DNA of 64,000 nucleotides from Pogostemon cablin (lineage: Eukaryota > Streptophyta > Magnoliopsida > Lamiales > Lamiaceae), in contig JAHCLQ010000858.1 of NCBI GenBank assembly GCA_023678885.1, positions 33,407 to 97,406 of the forward strand, read 5' to 3'. Below, piece after piece: positions 15,382-31,940 of this stretch. A program made the translations under genes and the position numbers. Position 1 is the stretch's first letter; every line of letters begins with the position of its first letter. The notes under the pieces were generated by a model. It was not told where the DNA came from. It ran no database searches and worked only from the letters and a program-made list of their open reading frames with translations.

Positions 15382-18300
15382 GATGCGTATTTTATTCATT
15401 TCGATGCATATTTCCTTCGTTTCGTTGTATAATTACTTCATTTTGATGCATATTTACTTCATTTGATGCATATTTCCTTTATTTTGATCATATTTATTTT
15501 ATTACGATCAATATTTCCTTTGTTTCGATGCATATTTACTTCATTTTGATGCATATTTACTTCATCACAATCAATATTTCTTCATTTCGATGCATATTTA
15601 CCTTATTTTGATGCATATTTACCTCATTACGATCAATATTTCCTTCATTACAATGCATAATTCTTTCGTTTTGATGCATATTTACTTTATTTTGATGCTT
15701 ATTTTCTCATTTTGATGCATATTTCTTTCGTTTTGATTGATATTTACTTCATTTTAATACATATTTACTTCACTACGATCAACATGTCTTTCGTTTTGAT
15801 GCATATTTCCTTCATTTAATGCATATTTACTTCATTACGATCAATATTTACTTCGATTCGATGCATATTTCCTTAAATTTGATGGATATTTCCTTCGTTT
15901 TGATGTATATTTACTTCATTTTGATGCATATTTACTTCATTTCGATGAATATTTCCTTCATTTTGATGCATATTTATTTCATTACGATTAAGATTTCCTT
16001 CGTTTTGATGCATATTTCCTTCATTTTGATGCACATTTCCATCATTTTGATGCATATTTTCTTCATTTTGATGCATATTTACTTCATTACGATCGACATT
16101 TTTACTTCATTACGAACAACATTTCCTTCGATTCGATGCATGTTTCCTTCATTATGATGCATGTTTCCTTCGTTTTGATATATATTTACTTCATTTTGAT
16201 GCATATTTACTTTATTTCGATGCATATTTTCTTCATTTTGATGCATATTTACTTCATTACGATCAACATTTCCTTCGTTTTGATGCATATTTCCTTCGAT
16301 TCGATACATATTTCCTTCATTATGATGCATATTTCTTTCGTTTTGATGTATATTTACTTTATTTTGATGCATATTTACTTCATTTCGATGCATATTTTCT
16401 TCATTATGATGCATATTTACTTCATTATGATCAACATTTCCTTCGTTTTGATGTATATTTCCTTCATTTTGATGCATATTTACTTCATTTTGATGCATAT
16501 TTCCTTCGTTTTGATGCATATTTCCTTCGTTTCGATGCATATTTCCTTCATTTCTATGCATATTTCCTTCGTTTTGATGTATATTTACTTCATTTTGATG
16601 CATATTTACTTCATTTCGATGCATATTTTCTTCATTTTGTTGCATATTTACTTCATTATGATCAACATTTCATTCGTTTTGATGCATATTTCTTTCATTT
16701 TGATGTATATTTTCTTCATTACGATTGACATTTTTACTTCATTACGATCAACATTTCCTTCGATTTGATGCATATTTCCTTCATTTTGATGCATAATTAC
16801 TTCGTTTTGATGTATATTTACTTCATTTTGATGTATATTTCCTTCATTTTGATGCATATTTTCTTCATTTTGATGCATATTTACTTCATTACGATCAACA
16901 TTTCCTTCGTTTTGATGCATATTTCTTTCATTTTGATGCATTTTACTTTATTACAATCAACATTTCCTTCATTTTGATGCATTTCACTTCATTTCGATGC
17001 ATATTTCCTTCATATTGATGCATATTTACTTCATTACGATTAACATTTTATTTGTTTTAATGCATATTTCCTTCATTTTGATGCATATTTAGTTCATTTT
17101 GATGCATATTTCCTTCGTTTTGATGCATATTCCTTCGTTTTGATACATATTTCCTTCATTATGATCAACATTTCTTTCATTTCGTTGCATATTTCCTTCA
17201 TTTCGTTGCATATTTCCTTCGTTTCGATGTATATTTACTTCATTTTGAGGCATATTTACTTCATTTCGATGCATATTTCCTTCATTTTGATGCATATTCA
17301 CTTCATCACGATCAACATTTCCTTCGTTTCGATGCATATTCTTTCGTTTCTATGTATTTTTACTTCATTTTGATGATCATTTTCTCGTTTCGATGCATAA
17401 TTACTTCATTTTGATTCAAATTATTATGCATATTTAATTTGTTTCGATGCATATTTCTTTCGTTTCGATTGATATTTACATCATTTTGATGCATATTTAC
17501 TAAATTAAGATCAACATTTTCTTCGTTTCGATGCATATTTACTTCATTTTGATGGATATTTACTTCATTATGATCAACATTTCCTTCGTTTCGATGCAAA
17601 TTTACTTCATTTTGATATATATTTACTTCACTACGATCAACATGTCCTTCGTTTCGATGCATATTTTTTTAATTTTAATGCATATTTACTTAATTACGAT
17701 CAACATTTCCTTCGATTCGATGCATATTTCCTTAATTTTGATGCATATTTCCTTCGTTTTGATGTATATTGACTTCATTTTGATGCATATTTACTTCATT
17801 TCGATGCTTATTTTCTTCATTTTGATGCATATTAACTTCATTATGATTAACATTTTCTTCGTTTTGATGCATATTTACTTCGTTTTGATGCATATTACCT
17901 TCTTTTTGATGCATATTTCCATCATTTTGATGCATATTTACATCATTGCGATCAACATTTTTACTTTACGATCAACATTTCCTTCGATTCGATTCATATT
18001 TCTTTCATTTTGATGCATATTTCCCTTGTTATGATGTATATTTACTTAATTTTAATGCATATTTACATTATTACGATCAACATTTCCTTCGTTTCGATTC
18101 ATATTTCTTTCGTTTCGATGCATATTTACTTCATTTTGATGCATATTTACTTCGTTACGATCAACATTTCCTTCGTTTCGAAGCATATTTACATTATTTT
18201 GATGCATAATTACTTCATTAAAATCAATATTTCCATTATTTTGATGCATATTTATTTCATTTTGATGGATATTTACTTCATAATGATCAACATTTATTTC

Positions 18301-19490
18301 TTTTCGATGCATATTTCCTTCATTTTGATGTAAATTTACTTCATTACGATCAACATTTCCTTCGATACGATGCATATTTTATTCATTTCGATGCATATTT
18401 CCTTCGTTTCGTTGTATATTTACTTCATTTTGATGCATATTTACTTCATTTGATGCATATTTCCTTTATTTTGATCATATTTACTTTATTAGGATCAATA
18501 TTTCCTTTGTTTCGATGCATATTTACTTCATTTTGATGCATATTTACTTCATCACAATCAATATTTCTTCATTTCGATGCATATTTACCTTATTTTGATG
18601 TATATTTACCTCATTACGATCAATATTTCCTTCATTACAATGCATAATTCTTTCGTTTTGATGCATATTTACTTTATTTTGATGCTTATTTTCTCATTTT
18701 GATGCATATTTCTTTCGTTTTGATTGATATTTACTTCATTTTAATACATATTTACTTCACTACGATCAACATGTCTTTCGTTTTGATGCATATTTCCTTC
18801 ATTTAATGCATATTTACTTCATTACGATCAATATTTACTTCGATTCGATGCATATTTCCTTAAATTTGATGGATATTTCCTTCGTTTTGATGTATATTTA
18901 CTTCATTTTGATGCATATTTACTTCATTTAGATGAATATTTCCTTCATTTTGATGCATATTTATTTCATTACGATTAAGATTTCCTTCGTTTTGATGCGT
19001 ATTTCCTTCATTTTGATGCACATTTCCATCATTTTGATGCATATTTTCTTCATTTTGATGCATATTTACTTCATTACGATCGACATTTTTACTTCATTAC
19101 GAACAACATTTCCTTCGATTCGATGCATGTTTCCTTCATTATGATGCATGTTTCCTTCGTTTTGATATATATTTACTTCATTTTGATGCATATTTACTTC
19201 ATTTCGATGCATATTTTCTTCATTTTGATGCATATTTACTTCATTACGATCAACATTTCCTTCGTTTTGATGCATATTTCCTTCGATTCGATACATATTA
19301 TCTTCATTATGATGCATATTTCTTTCGTTTTGATGTATATTTACTTTATTTTGATGCATATTTACTTCATTTCGATGCATATTTTCTTCATTATGATGCA
19401 TATTTACTTCATTATGATCAACATTTCCTTCGTTTTGATGTATATTTCCTTCATTTTGATGCATATTTACTTCATTTTGATGCATATTTC
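13780..19490. repeat. Domain C: 2,985-bp compound repeat, second copy truncated
   Basis: The 1,602-bp module plus a further block of about 1.38 kb (15,382-16,764) is itself repeated from 16,765 to about 19,490, with an offset of 2,985 bp that becomes 2,987 bp further right. The added block carries two units with ATGCATGTTTCC (near 16,136 and 16,160; again near 19,123 and 19,147), which are rare elsewhere. The second copy stops matching near 19,490, where it passes into the sequence family of domain D. Part of 16.2-16.76 kb also resembles 11.7-12.18 kb, so the block predates this duplication. Confidence 0.85.
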
Positions 19491-22400
19491 TTTCGTTTTG
19501 ATGTATATTTACTATATTTTGATGCATATTTACTACATTTCGATGCTATTTTCTTCATTTTGATGCATATTTACTTCATTATGATCAACATTTCCTTCGT
19601 TTTGATGTATATTTCCTTCATTTTGATGCATAATTACTTCACTTTGATGCATATTTCCTTCGTTCTGATGCATATTTCCTTCATTTTGATGGATATTTAC
19701 TTCATTGCGATCAATATTTCCTTTGTTTCGATGCATATTTCCTTCATTTTGATGCATATTTCCTTCGTTTCGTTGTATATTTACTTCTTTTTGATGCATA
19801 TTTACTTCATTTCGATGCATATTTCTTCATTTTGATGCTTATTTACTTCATTACGATCAAAATTTCCTCCGTTTTGATGCATATTTCCTTCATTTGGATG
19901 CATATTTCCTTCATTTTGATGTATATTTACTTCGTTAAGATCGACATTTTTACTTTATTACAATCAACATTTTCTTCGATTCGATGCATATTTCCTTCAT
20001 TTTGATGCATATTTCCTTCGTTTTGAGGTATATTTACTTCATTTTGATGCTTATTTTCTTCATTTTGATGCATATTTACTTCATTACGTTCAACATTTCC
20101 ATCGTTTTGATGTATATTTCCTACATTTTGATGCATATTTACTTCATTTTGATGCATATTTCCTTCATTTTGATGAATATTTTCTTCATTTTGATGCATA
20201 TTTACTTCATTACGATCAACATTTCCTTCTTTTTGATGTATATATCCTTCATTTTGATGCATATTCACTTCATTTTAATGCATATTTCCTTCGTTTTGAT
20301 GCATATTTCCTTCATTTTTAACGCATATTTACTTCATTACGATCAATATTTCTTTCATTTCCTTGCATATTTCCTTCATTTCGATGCATATTTCCTTCGT
20401 TTCGATGTATATTTACATCATTTTGATGCATATTTACTTCATTTCGATGCATATTTCCTTCATTTTGATGCATATTTACTTCATTACGATCAACATTTCG
20501 TTTTGATGCATATTTCCTTCATTTTGATTGATATTTACTACATTATAATCAATGTTTCCTTCGTTTCGATGCATATTTACTTCATTTTTATGCATATTCA
20601 CTTCATCACGATCAACATTTCCCTCGTTTCGATGCATATTTCTTTTGTTTCGATGCATTTTTACTTCATTTTGATGCCCATTTTCTAGTTTCGATGCATA
20701 ATTACTTCATTTTGATTCAAATTATTATGCATATTTAATTCGTTTCGATGCATATTTCATTTCGATTGATATTTACTTCATTTTGATGCATATTTACTAA
20801 ATTACGATCAACATTTTCTTCGTTTCGATGCATATTTACTTCATTTTGATGGATATTTACTTCATTATGATCAACATTTCCTTCATTTCGATGCAAATTT
20901 ATTTCATTTTGATACATATTTACTTCACTACGATCAACATGTCCTTCGTTTCTATGCATATTTTCTTCATTTTAATGCATATTTACTTAATTACGATCAA
21001 CATTTCCTTCGATTCGATGCATATTTCCTTAATTTTGATGCATATTTCCTTTATTTTAATGTATATTGACTTCATTTTGATGCATATTTACTTCATTTCG
21101 ATGCATATTTCTTTCATTTTGATGCATATTTACTTCATTACGATTAATATTTTCTTCATTTTGATGCATATTTCCTTCATTTTGATGCATATTTACTTCA
21201 TTTTGATGCATAATTCCTTCGTTTTGATGCATATTTCCTTCATTTTAACGCATATTTACTTCATTACGATCAACATTTCTTTCATTTCGTTGCATATTTC
21301 CTTCATTTCGATGCATATTTCCTTCGTTTCGATGTATATTTACATAATTTTGATGCATATTCACTTCATTTTGATGCATATTTCCTTCATTTTGATACAT
21401 ATTTACTTCATTATGATCAACATTTCTTTCGTTTTGATGCATATTTCCTTCATTTTGATGGATATTTACTACATTATGATCAATGTTTCCTTTGTTTCGA
21501 TGCATTTTTTACTTTATTTTGATGCATATTCACTTCATCATGATCAACATTTCCTTCATTTCGATGCATATTCTCTCGTTTCGAAGTATTTTTACTTCAT
21601 TTTGATGCTCATTTTCTCGTTTCGATGCATAATTACTTCATTTTGATTCAAATTATTATGCATATTTAATTCGTTTCGATGCATATTTCTTTCGTTTCGA
21701 TTGATATTTACATCATTTTGATGCATATTTACTAAATTACGATCAACATTTCTTCGTTTCGATGCATATTTACTTCATTTTGATGGATATTTACTTCATT
21801 ATGATCAACATTTCCTTCGTTTCGATGCAAATTTACTTTATTTTGATACATATTTACTTCACTACGATCAACATGTCCTTCGTTTCAATGCATATTTTCT
21901 TCATTTTAATGCATATTTAGTTAATTACGATCAACATTTCCTTCGATTCGATGCATATTTCCTTAATTTTGATGCATATTTCCTTCCTTTTGATGTATAT
22001 TGACTTCATTTTGATGCATATTTACTTCATTTCGATGCATATTTCCTTCATTTTGATGCATAATTACTTCATTACGATTAACATTTTCTTCGTTTTGATG
22101 CATATTTCCTTCATTTTGATGCATATTTACTTCATTTTGATGAATATTTCCTTCGTTTTGATGCATATTTCCTTCATTTTGACGCATATTTACTTCATTA
22201 CGATCAACATTTATTTCATTTCGTTGCATATTTCCTTCATTTCGATGCATCTTTCCTTCTTTTTGATGTATATTTACATCATTTTGATGCATATTTACTT
22301 CATTCCGATGCATATTTCTTCATTTTGATGCATATTTACTTCATTACGATCAACATTTCCTTCGTTTTGATGCTTATTTCCCTCATTTTGATGATATTTA

Positions 22401-25400
22401 CTACATTATGATCAATGTTTCCTTCGTTTCGATGCATATTTACTTCATTACGATCAATATTTCCTTCGATTTGATGCACATTTCTTTCGATTCGATGCAT
22501 ATTTTCTTCATTATGATGCACATTTCTTTCATTTTGATATATATTTACTTTATTTTGATGCATATTTATTATATTTCGATGATATTTTCTTCATTTTGAT
22601 GCATATTTACTTCATTTTGATGCATAATTCCTTCGTTTTGATGCATATTTCCTTCATTTTGACGCATATTTACTTCATTACGATCAATATTTCTTTCATT
22701 TTCTTGCATATTTTCTTGATTTCGATGCATATTTCCTTCGTAACGAGGTATATTTACATCATTTTGATGCATATTTACTTTATTTCGATGCATATTTCCT
22801 TCATTTTGATGCATATTTACCTCATTACGATCAACATTTCCTTCGTTTTGATGCATATTTCCTTAATTTTGTTGGATATTTACTACATTATAATCAATGT
22901 TTCCTTCATTTCGATGCATATTTACTTCATTTTGATTCATATTCACTTCATCACGATCAACATTTCCTTCTTTTCGATGCATATTTCTTTCATTTTGATG
23001 CATTTTTACTTCATTTTGATGCACATTTTCTCGTTTCGATGTATAATTACTTCATTTTGATTCAAATTATTATGCATATTTAATTCGTTTCGATGCATAT
23101 TTCTTTCATTTCGATTGATATTTACTTCATTTTTATACATATTTACTAAATTACGATCAACATTTTCTTCGTTTCAATGCATATTTACTTCATTTTGATG
23201 GATATTTACTTCATTATGATCAACATTTCCATCGTTTCGATGCAAATTTATTTCATTTTGATACATATTTACTTCACTACGATCAACATGTCCTTCGTTT
23301 CGATGCATATTTTCTTCATTTTAATGCATATTTACTTAATTACGATCAACATTTCCTTCAATTCGATGCATATTTCCTTAATTTTGATGCATATTTCCTT
23401 AATTTTAATGTATATTGACTTCATTTTGATGCATATTTACTTCATTTCGATGCATATTTCTTTCATTTTGATGCATATTTACTTCATTACGATTAACATT
23501 TTCTTCATTTTGATGCATATTTCCTTCATTTTGATGCATAATTCCTTCGTTATGATGCATACTTCCTTCATTTTGACGCATATTTACTTTATTATGATCA
23601 ACATTTCTTTCATTTCGTTGCATATTTCCTTCATTTCGATGCATATTTCCTTCGTTTCGATGTATATTACATAATTTTTATTTATATTTACTTCATTTCA
23701 ATGCATATTTCCTTCATTTTGATGCATATTACTTCATTACGATCAACATTTCTTTCGTTTTGATGCATATTTCCTTCATTTTGATGGATATTTACTAAAT
23801 TATGATCAATGTTTCCTTCGTTTCGATGCATATTTATTTCATTTTGATGCATATTCACTTCATCACGATCAACATTTCCTTCTTTTCGATACATATTTCT
23901 TTCATTTTGATGCATTTTTACTTAATTTTGATGCTCATTTTCTCGTTTCGATGCATAATTACTTCATTTTGATTCAAATTATTATGCATATTTAATTCGT
24001 TTCGATGCATATTTCTTTCGTTTCGATGTATATTTACATAATTTTGATGCATATTTACTTCATTTCGTTGCATATTTCCTTCATTTCGATGCATATTTCC
24101 TTCATTTCGATGTATATTTACATAATTTTGATTCATATTTACTTCATTTCGATGCATATTTCCTTCATTTTGATACATATTTACTTCATTATGATCAACA
24201 TTTCTTTCGTTTTGATGCATATTTCCTTCATTTTGATGGATATTTACTACATTATGATCAATGTTTCCTTCGTTTCGATGCATTTTTACTTCATTTTGAT
24301 GCATATTTACTTCATCATGATCAACATTTCCTTCGTTTCGACGCATATTCTTTCGTTTCGATGTATTTTTATTTCATTTTGATGCTCATTTTCTCGTTTC
24401 GATGCATAATTACTTCATTTTGATTCAAATTATTATGCATATTTAATTCGTTTCGATGCATATTATATTTACATCATTTTGATGCATATTTACTAAATTA
24501 CAATCAACATTTTCTTCGTTTCGATGCATATTTACTTCATTTTGATGGATATTTACTTCATTATGATCAACATTTCCTTCGTTTCGATGCAAATTTACTT
24601 CATTTTGATACATATTTACTTCACTACGATTAACATGTCCTTCGTTTCAATGCATATTTTCTTCATTTTAACGCATATTTAATTAATTACGATCAACATT
24701 TCCTTCGATTCGATGCATATTTCCTTAATTTTGATGCATATTTCCTTCCTTTTGATGTATATTGACTTCATTTTGATGCATTTTTACTTTATTTCGATGC
24801 ATATTTCCTTCATTTGAGGCATAATTACTTCATTACGATTAACATTTTCTTCGTTTTGATGCATATTTCCTTCATTTTGATGCATATTTACTTCATTTTG
24901 ATGCATATTTCTTTCGTTTTGATGCATATTTCCTTCATTTTGACGCATATTTACTTCATTACGATCAATATTTCTTTCATTTCGTTGCATATTTCCTTCA
25001 TTTCGATGCATATTTCCTTCTTTTCAATGTATATTTATATCATTTTGATGCATATTTACTTCATTCCGATGCATATTTCTTCATTTTGATGCATATTTAC
25101 TTCATTACAATCAACATTTCCTTCGTTTTGATGCTTATTTCCTTCATTTTGATGGATATTTACTACATTATGATCAATTTTTCCTTCGTTTCGATGAATA
25201 TTTACTTCATTACGATCAATATTTCCTTCGATTCGATGCACATTTCCTTCGATTTGATGCATATTTTCTTCATTATGATGCATATTTCTTTCATTTTGAT
25301 GTATATTTACTTTATTTTAATGCATATTTACTACATTTCGATGCTATTTTCTTCATTTTGATGCATAATTACTTCATTATGATCAACATTTCCTTTGTTT

Positions 25401-28400
25401 TGATGTATATTTCCTTCATTTTGATACATAATTACTTCATTTTGATGCATATTTCCTTCGTTTTGATGCATATTTCCTTTATTTTGATGGATATTTATTT
25501 CATTACGATCAATATTTCCTTCGTTTCGATGCATATTTCCTTCATTTTGATGCATATTTCTTTCGTTTCGTTGTATATTTACTTCATTTTGATGCATATT
25601 TACTTCATTTCGATGCATATTTCTTCATTTTGATGCATATTTACTTCATTACGATCAACATTTTCTCCGTTTTGATGCATATTTCCTTCATTTGGATGCA
25701 TATTTCCTTAATTTTGATGTATATTTACTTCATTAAGATAAACATTTTTACTTCATTACGATCAACATTTTCTTCGATTCGATGCATATTTCCTTCATTT
25801 TGATGCATATTTCCTTCGTTTTGATGTATATTTACTTCATTTTGATGCATATTTTCTTCATTTTGATCCATATTTACATCATTACGATCAACATTTCTTT
25901 CTTTTTGATGTATATATCCTTCATTTTGATGCATATTTACTTCATTTTGATGGATATTTCCATCGTTTTGATGCATATTTCCTTCATTTTGACGCATATT
26001 TACTTCATTACGATCAACATTTCTTTAATTTCCTTGCATATTTCCTTCCTTTCGATGCATATTTCCTTCGTTTCGATGTATATTTACATCATTTTGATGC
26101 ATATTTACTTCATTTCGATGCATATTTCCTTCATTTTGATGCATATTTACTTCTTTACGATCAACATTTCCTTCTTTTTGATGCATATTTCCTTCATTTT
26201 GATGGATATTAACTACATTATGATCAATGTTTCCTTCGTTTTGATGCCTATTTACTTCATTTTGATGCATATTCACTTCATCACGATCAACATTTCTTTC
26301 GTTTCGATGCATATTTCTTTCGTTTCGATGCATTTTACTTAATTTTGATGTTCATTTTCTCGTTTCGATGCATAATTACTTCATTTTTATTCAAATTATT
26401 ATGTATATTTAATTTGTTTCGATGCATATTTCTTTCATTTCGATTGATATCAACATTTCCTTCGTTTCGATGCAAATTTACTTCATATTTATACATATTT
26501 ACTTCACTACGATCAACATGTCCTTCGTTTCGATGCATATTTTCTTCATTTTAATGCATATTTACTTAATTACGATCAACATTTCCTTCGATTCGATGCA
26601 TATTTCCTTAATTTTGATGCATATTTCCTTAATTTTAATGTATATTGACTTCATTTTGATGCATATTTACTTCATTTCGATGCATATTTCTTTAATTTTG
26701 ATGCATATTTACTTCATTACGATTAATATTTTCTTCATTTTGATGCATATATTCCTTCATTTTGATGCATATTTACTTCATTTTGATGCATAATTCCTTC
26801 GTTTTGATGCATATTTCCTTCATTTTGACTCATACTTTCTTCATTACGATCAACTTTTCTTTCATTTCATTGCATATTTCCTTCATTTCGATGGATATTT
26901 CCTTCGTTTCGATGTATATTTACATAATTTTGATGCATATTTACTTCATTTCTATGCATATTTCCTTCATTTTGATACATATTTACTTCACTACGATTAT
27001 CATTTCTTTCGTTTTGATGCATATTTCCTTCATTTTGATTGATATTTACTACATTATGATCAATGTTTCTTTCGTTTCGATGCATATTTACTTCATTTTG
27101 ATGCATATTTACTTCATCATGATCAACATTTCCTTCGTTTTGATGCATATTCTTTCGTTTCGATGTATTTTTACTTCATTTTGATGCTCATTTTCTCATT
27201 TTGATGCATAATTACTTCATTTTGATTCAAATTATTATGCATATTTAATTCGTTTCGATGCATATTTCTTTCATTTCGATTGATATTTACATCATTTTGA
27301 TGCATATTTACTAAATTACGATCAACATTTTCTTCATTTCGATGCATATTTACTTCATTTTGATGGATATTTACTTCATTATGATCAACATTTCCTTAGA
27401 TTCTATGCAAATTTAATTAATTTTGATACATATTTACTTCACTACGATCAACATGTCCTTCGTTTCAATGCATATTTTCTTTATTTTAATGCATATTTAC
27501 TTAATTACGATCAACATTTCCTTCGATTCGATGCATATTTCCTTAATTTTGATGCATATTTCATTCCTTTTGATGTATATTGACTTCATTTTGATGCATA
27601 TTTACTTTATTTCGATGCATATTTCCTTCATTTTGATGCATAATTACTTCATTACGATTAACATTTTCTTCGTTTTGATGCATATTTCCTTCATTTTGAT
27701 GCATATTTACTTCATTTTGATGCATATTTCCTTCGTTTTGATGCATATTTCCTTCATTTTGATGCATATTTACTTCATTATGATTAACATTTCCTTCGTT
27801 TTGATGTATATTTCCTTCATTTTGATGCATAATTACTTCAATTTGATGCATATTTCCTTCGTGTTGATGCATATTTCCTTCGTTTTGATGCATATTTACT
27901 TCATTACAATCAATATTTCCTTCGTTTCGATGCATATTTCCTTCATTTCGATGCATATTTCCTTCGTTTCGTTGTATATTTACTCTATTTTGATGCATAT
28001 TAACTTCATTTTGATGCATATTTCTTCATTTTGATGCATATTTACTTCATTACGATCAACATATCCTCCGTTTTGATGCATATTTCCTTTATTTGGATGC
28101 ATATTTCCTTCATTTTGATGTATATTTACTTCATTAAGATCAATATTTTTACTTCATTACGATCAACATTTTCTTCGATTCGATGCATATTTCCTTCATT
28201 TTGATGCATATTTCCTTCGCTTTGATGTATATTTACTTCATTTTGATGTATATTTACTTCATTTTGATGCATATTTTCTTCATTTTGATGCATATTTACT
28301 TCATTACGATCAACATTTCTTTCTTTTTGATGTATATATCCTTCATTTTGATGCATATTTACTTCATTTTGTTGCATATTTCCATCGTTTTGATGCATAT

Positions 28401-31400
28401 TTCCTTCATTTTGACGCATATTTACTTCATTATTATCAACATTTCCTTCATTTCCTTGCATATTTCCTTCATTTCGATGCATATTTCCTTCGTTTCGGTG
28501 TATATTTACATCATTTGGATGCATATTTACTTCATTTCGATGCATATTTCCTTCGTTTTGATGCATATTTACTTCATTACGATCAACATTTCCTTCGTTT
28601 TGGTGCATATTTCCTTCATTTTGATGGATATTTACAACATTATGATCAATGTTTCCTTCTTTTCGATGCATATTTACTTCATTTTGATGCATATTCACTT
28701 CATCACGATCAACATTTCCTTCTTTTCGATGCATATTTCTTTCGTTTCGATGCATTTTTACTTCATTTTGATGCTCATTTTCTCGATTCGATGCATAATT
28801 ACTTCATTTTGATACAAATTATTATGTATATTTAATTCGTTTTGATGCATATTTCTTTCATTTCGATTGATATTTACTTCATTTTGATGCGTATTTACTA
28901 TATTACGTTCAATATTTCCTTCGTTTCGATGCAAATTTACTTCATTTTGATACATATTTACTACACTACGATCAACATGTCCTTCGTTTCGATGCATATT
29001 TTCTTCATTTTAATGCATATTTACTTAATTACGATCAACACTTCCTTCGATTCGATGCATATTTCCTTAATTTTGATGCATATTTCCTTAATTTTAATGT
29101 ATATTGACTTCATTTTGATGCATATTTACTTCATTTCGATGCATATTTCTTTCATTTTGATTCATATTTACTTCATTACGATTAATATTTTCTTCATTTT
29201 GATGCATATTTCCTTCATTTTGATGCATATTTACTTAATTTTGATGCATAATTCCTTCGTTTTGATGCATATTTCCTTCTTTTTGACGCATATTTACTTC
29301 ATTACGATCAACATTTCTTTAATTTCATTGCATATTTCCTTCATTTCGAAGGATATTTCCTTCGTTTCGATGTATATTTACATAATTTTGATGCATATTT
29401 ACTTCATTTCGATGCATATTTCCTTTATTTTGATACATATTTACTTCATTACGATTAACATTTCTTTCGTTTTGATGCATATTTCCTTCATTTTGATGGA
29501 TATTTACTACATTATGATCAATGTTTCCTTCGTTTCGATGCATATTTACTTCATTTTGATGCATATTCACTTCATCACGATCAACATTTCCTTCGTTTCG
29601 ATGCATATTTCTATCGTTTTGATGCATTTTCACTTTATTTTGATGCTCATTTTCTCGTTTCGATACATAATTACTTCATTTTGATTCAAATTTTTATGCA
29701 TATTTAATTCATTTTAATGCATATTTCTTCGTTTCTATAGATATTTACTTCATTTTGATGCATATTTACTAAATTACGATCAATATTTTCTTCGTTTCAA
29801 TGTATATTTATTTCATTTTGATAGATATTTACTTCATTATGATCAACATTTCCCTTGTTTCGATGCAAATTTACTTCATTTTTATACATATTTACTTCAC
29901 TACGATCAACATGTCCTTCGTTTCGATGCATATTTTCTTCATTTTAATGCATATTTACTTAATTACGATCAACATTTCCTTCGATTCGATGCATATTTCC
30001 TTAATTTTGAAGCATATTTCCTTCGTTTTGATGTATATTGACTTCATTTTGATGCATATTTACTTCATTTCGATGCATATTTCCTTTATTTTAATGCATA
30101 TTTACTTCATTATGATTAACATTTTCTTCGTTTTGATGCATATTTACTTCATTTTGATGCATATTTCCTTCTTTTTGATGCATATTTCATTCATTTTGTT
30201 GCATATTTACTTCATTACGGTCAACATTTTACTTTACGATCAACATTTCCTTCGATTCGATTCATATTTCCTTCATTTTGATGCATATTTCCCTCGTTAT
30301 AATGTATATTTACTTCATTTTAATGCATATTTACCTTATTACGATTAACATTTCCTTCGTTTCGATTCATATTTCTTTCGTTTCGATGCATATTTACTTA
30401 ATTTTGATGCATTTTTACTTCGTTACGATCAATATTTCTTTCATTTCGAAGCATATTTACATCATTTTGATGCATAATTACTTCATTAAAATCAATATTT
30501 CCAGTATTTTGATGCATATTTATTTCATTTTGATGGATATTTACTTCACTATGATCAACATTTATTTCGTTTCGATGCATATTTCCTTCATTTTGATGCA
30601 TATTTACTTCATTACGATCAATATTTCCTTCGATACGATGCATATTTTCTTCATTTCGATACATATTTCCTTCGTTTCGTTGTATATTTACTTCATTTTG
30701 ATGCATATTTACTTCATTTGATGCATATTTCCTTTATTTTGATCATATTTACATTATTACGATCAATATTTCCTTCGTTTCGATGCATATTTACTTCATT
30801 TTGATGCATATTTACTTAATCACGATCAATATTTCCTACATTTCGATGCATATTTACTTTATTTTGATGCATATTTACCTCATTACGATCAATATTTCCT
30901 TCATTTCGATGCATATTTCTTTCGTTTTGATGCATATTTACTTTATTTTGATGCTCATTTTCTCATTTGGATGTATATTTTTTTCGTTTTGATTGATATT
31001 TACTTCGTTTTGATGCATATTTACTAAATTACGATCCACATTTCCTTCGTTTTGATGCATATTTACTTCATTTTGATGGATATTTACATCATTATGATTA
31101 ACATTTCCTTCGTTTCGATGCAAATTTACTTCATTTTGATGCATAATTACTTCACAGCGATCAACATGTCCTTCTTTTCGATGCATATTTCTTTCATTTT
31201 GATGCATATTTACTTCATTAAGATTAGCATTTCCATCAATTCGATGCATATTTTCTTGATTTTGATGCATATTTCCTTCGTTTTGATGTATATTTACTTA
31301 TTTTGAGCCATATTTACTTAATTTCGATGCATATTTCAAACATATTGATGCATATTTACTTCATTACGATCAACATTTCATTCGTTTTGATGCATATTTC

Positions 31401-31940
31401 CTTCATTTTGATGCATATTTCATTCGTTTTGATGCATATTTACTTCATTTCGATCAACATTTTTTCTTCACTACGATCAACATTCCCTTCGTTTCGATGC
31501 ATATTTCCTTCATTTTGATGCATATTTCCTTCGTTTCGATGTATATTTTCTTCATTTTGTTGCATATTTACTTTATTTCGATGCATATTTCGTTCATTTT
31601 AATGAATATTTACTTCATTACGATCAACATATCCATCGTTTTTATGTATATTTACTTCGTTTTGATGCATATTTCTTTCGTTCCGATTGATATTTACTTC
31701 ATTTTGATATATATTTACTAAATTACAATCAATATTTCTTCGTTTCGATGCAAATTTACTTCATTTTGATGCATATTTACTTCACCACAATCAACATGTC
31801 TTTCGTTTCGATGCATATTTCCTTCATTTTGATGCATAAATACTTCATTAAGATTAGCATTTCCTTCGATTCGATGCATATTTCCATCATTTTGATGCAT
31901 ATTTCCTTCGTTTTGATGTATATTTACTTCATGTTGATGC
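19491..31940. repeat. Domain D: landmark-bounded modules of about 0.6-1.9 kb
   Basis: Modules are delimited by an ordered landmark set: a 20-bp GATGCTCATTTTCTC or GATGCCCATTTTCTAG unit, a GCATAATTACTTC unit, the GATTCAAATTATT insert unit, then GATCAACATGTCC and a unit containing TTTTAATGCATATTTACTT. GATCAACATGTCC-type units start at about 20,932, 21,866, 23,280, 24,630, 26,511, 27,446, 28,968, 29,906, 31,160 and 31,790. Spacings near 0.93 kb recur, but others reach 1.9 kb. About 19.5-25.0 kb reappears at 31.9-37.5 kb (offset about 12,585), and 19.5-27.2 kb reappears at 38.1-45.8 kb (offset about 18.59-18.66 kb). The part 27.2-31.9 kb is not reproduced as a whole within the window. Confidence 0.82.
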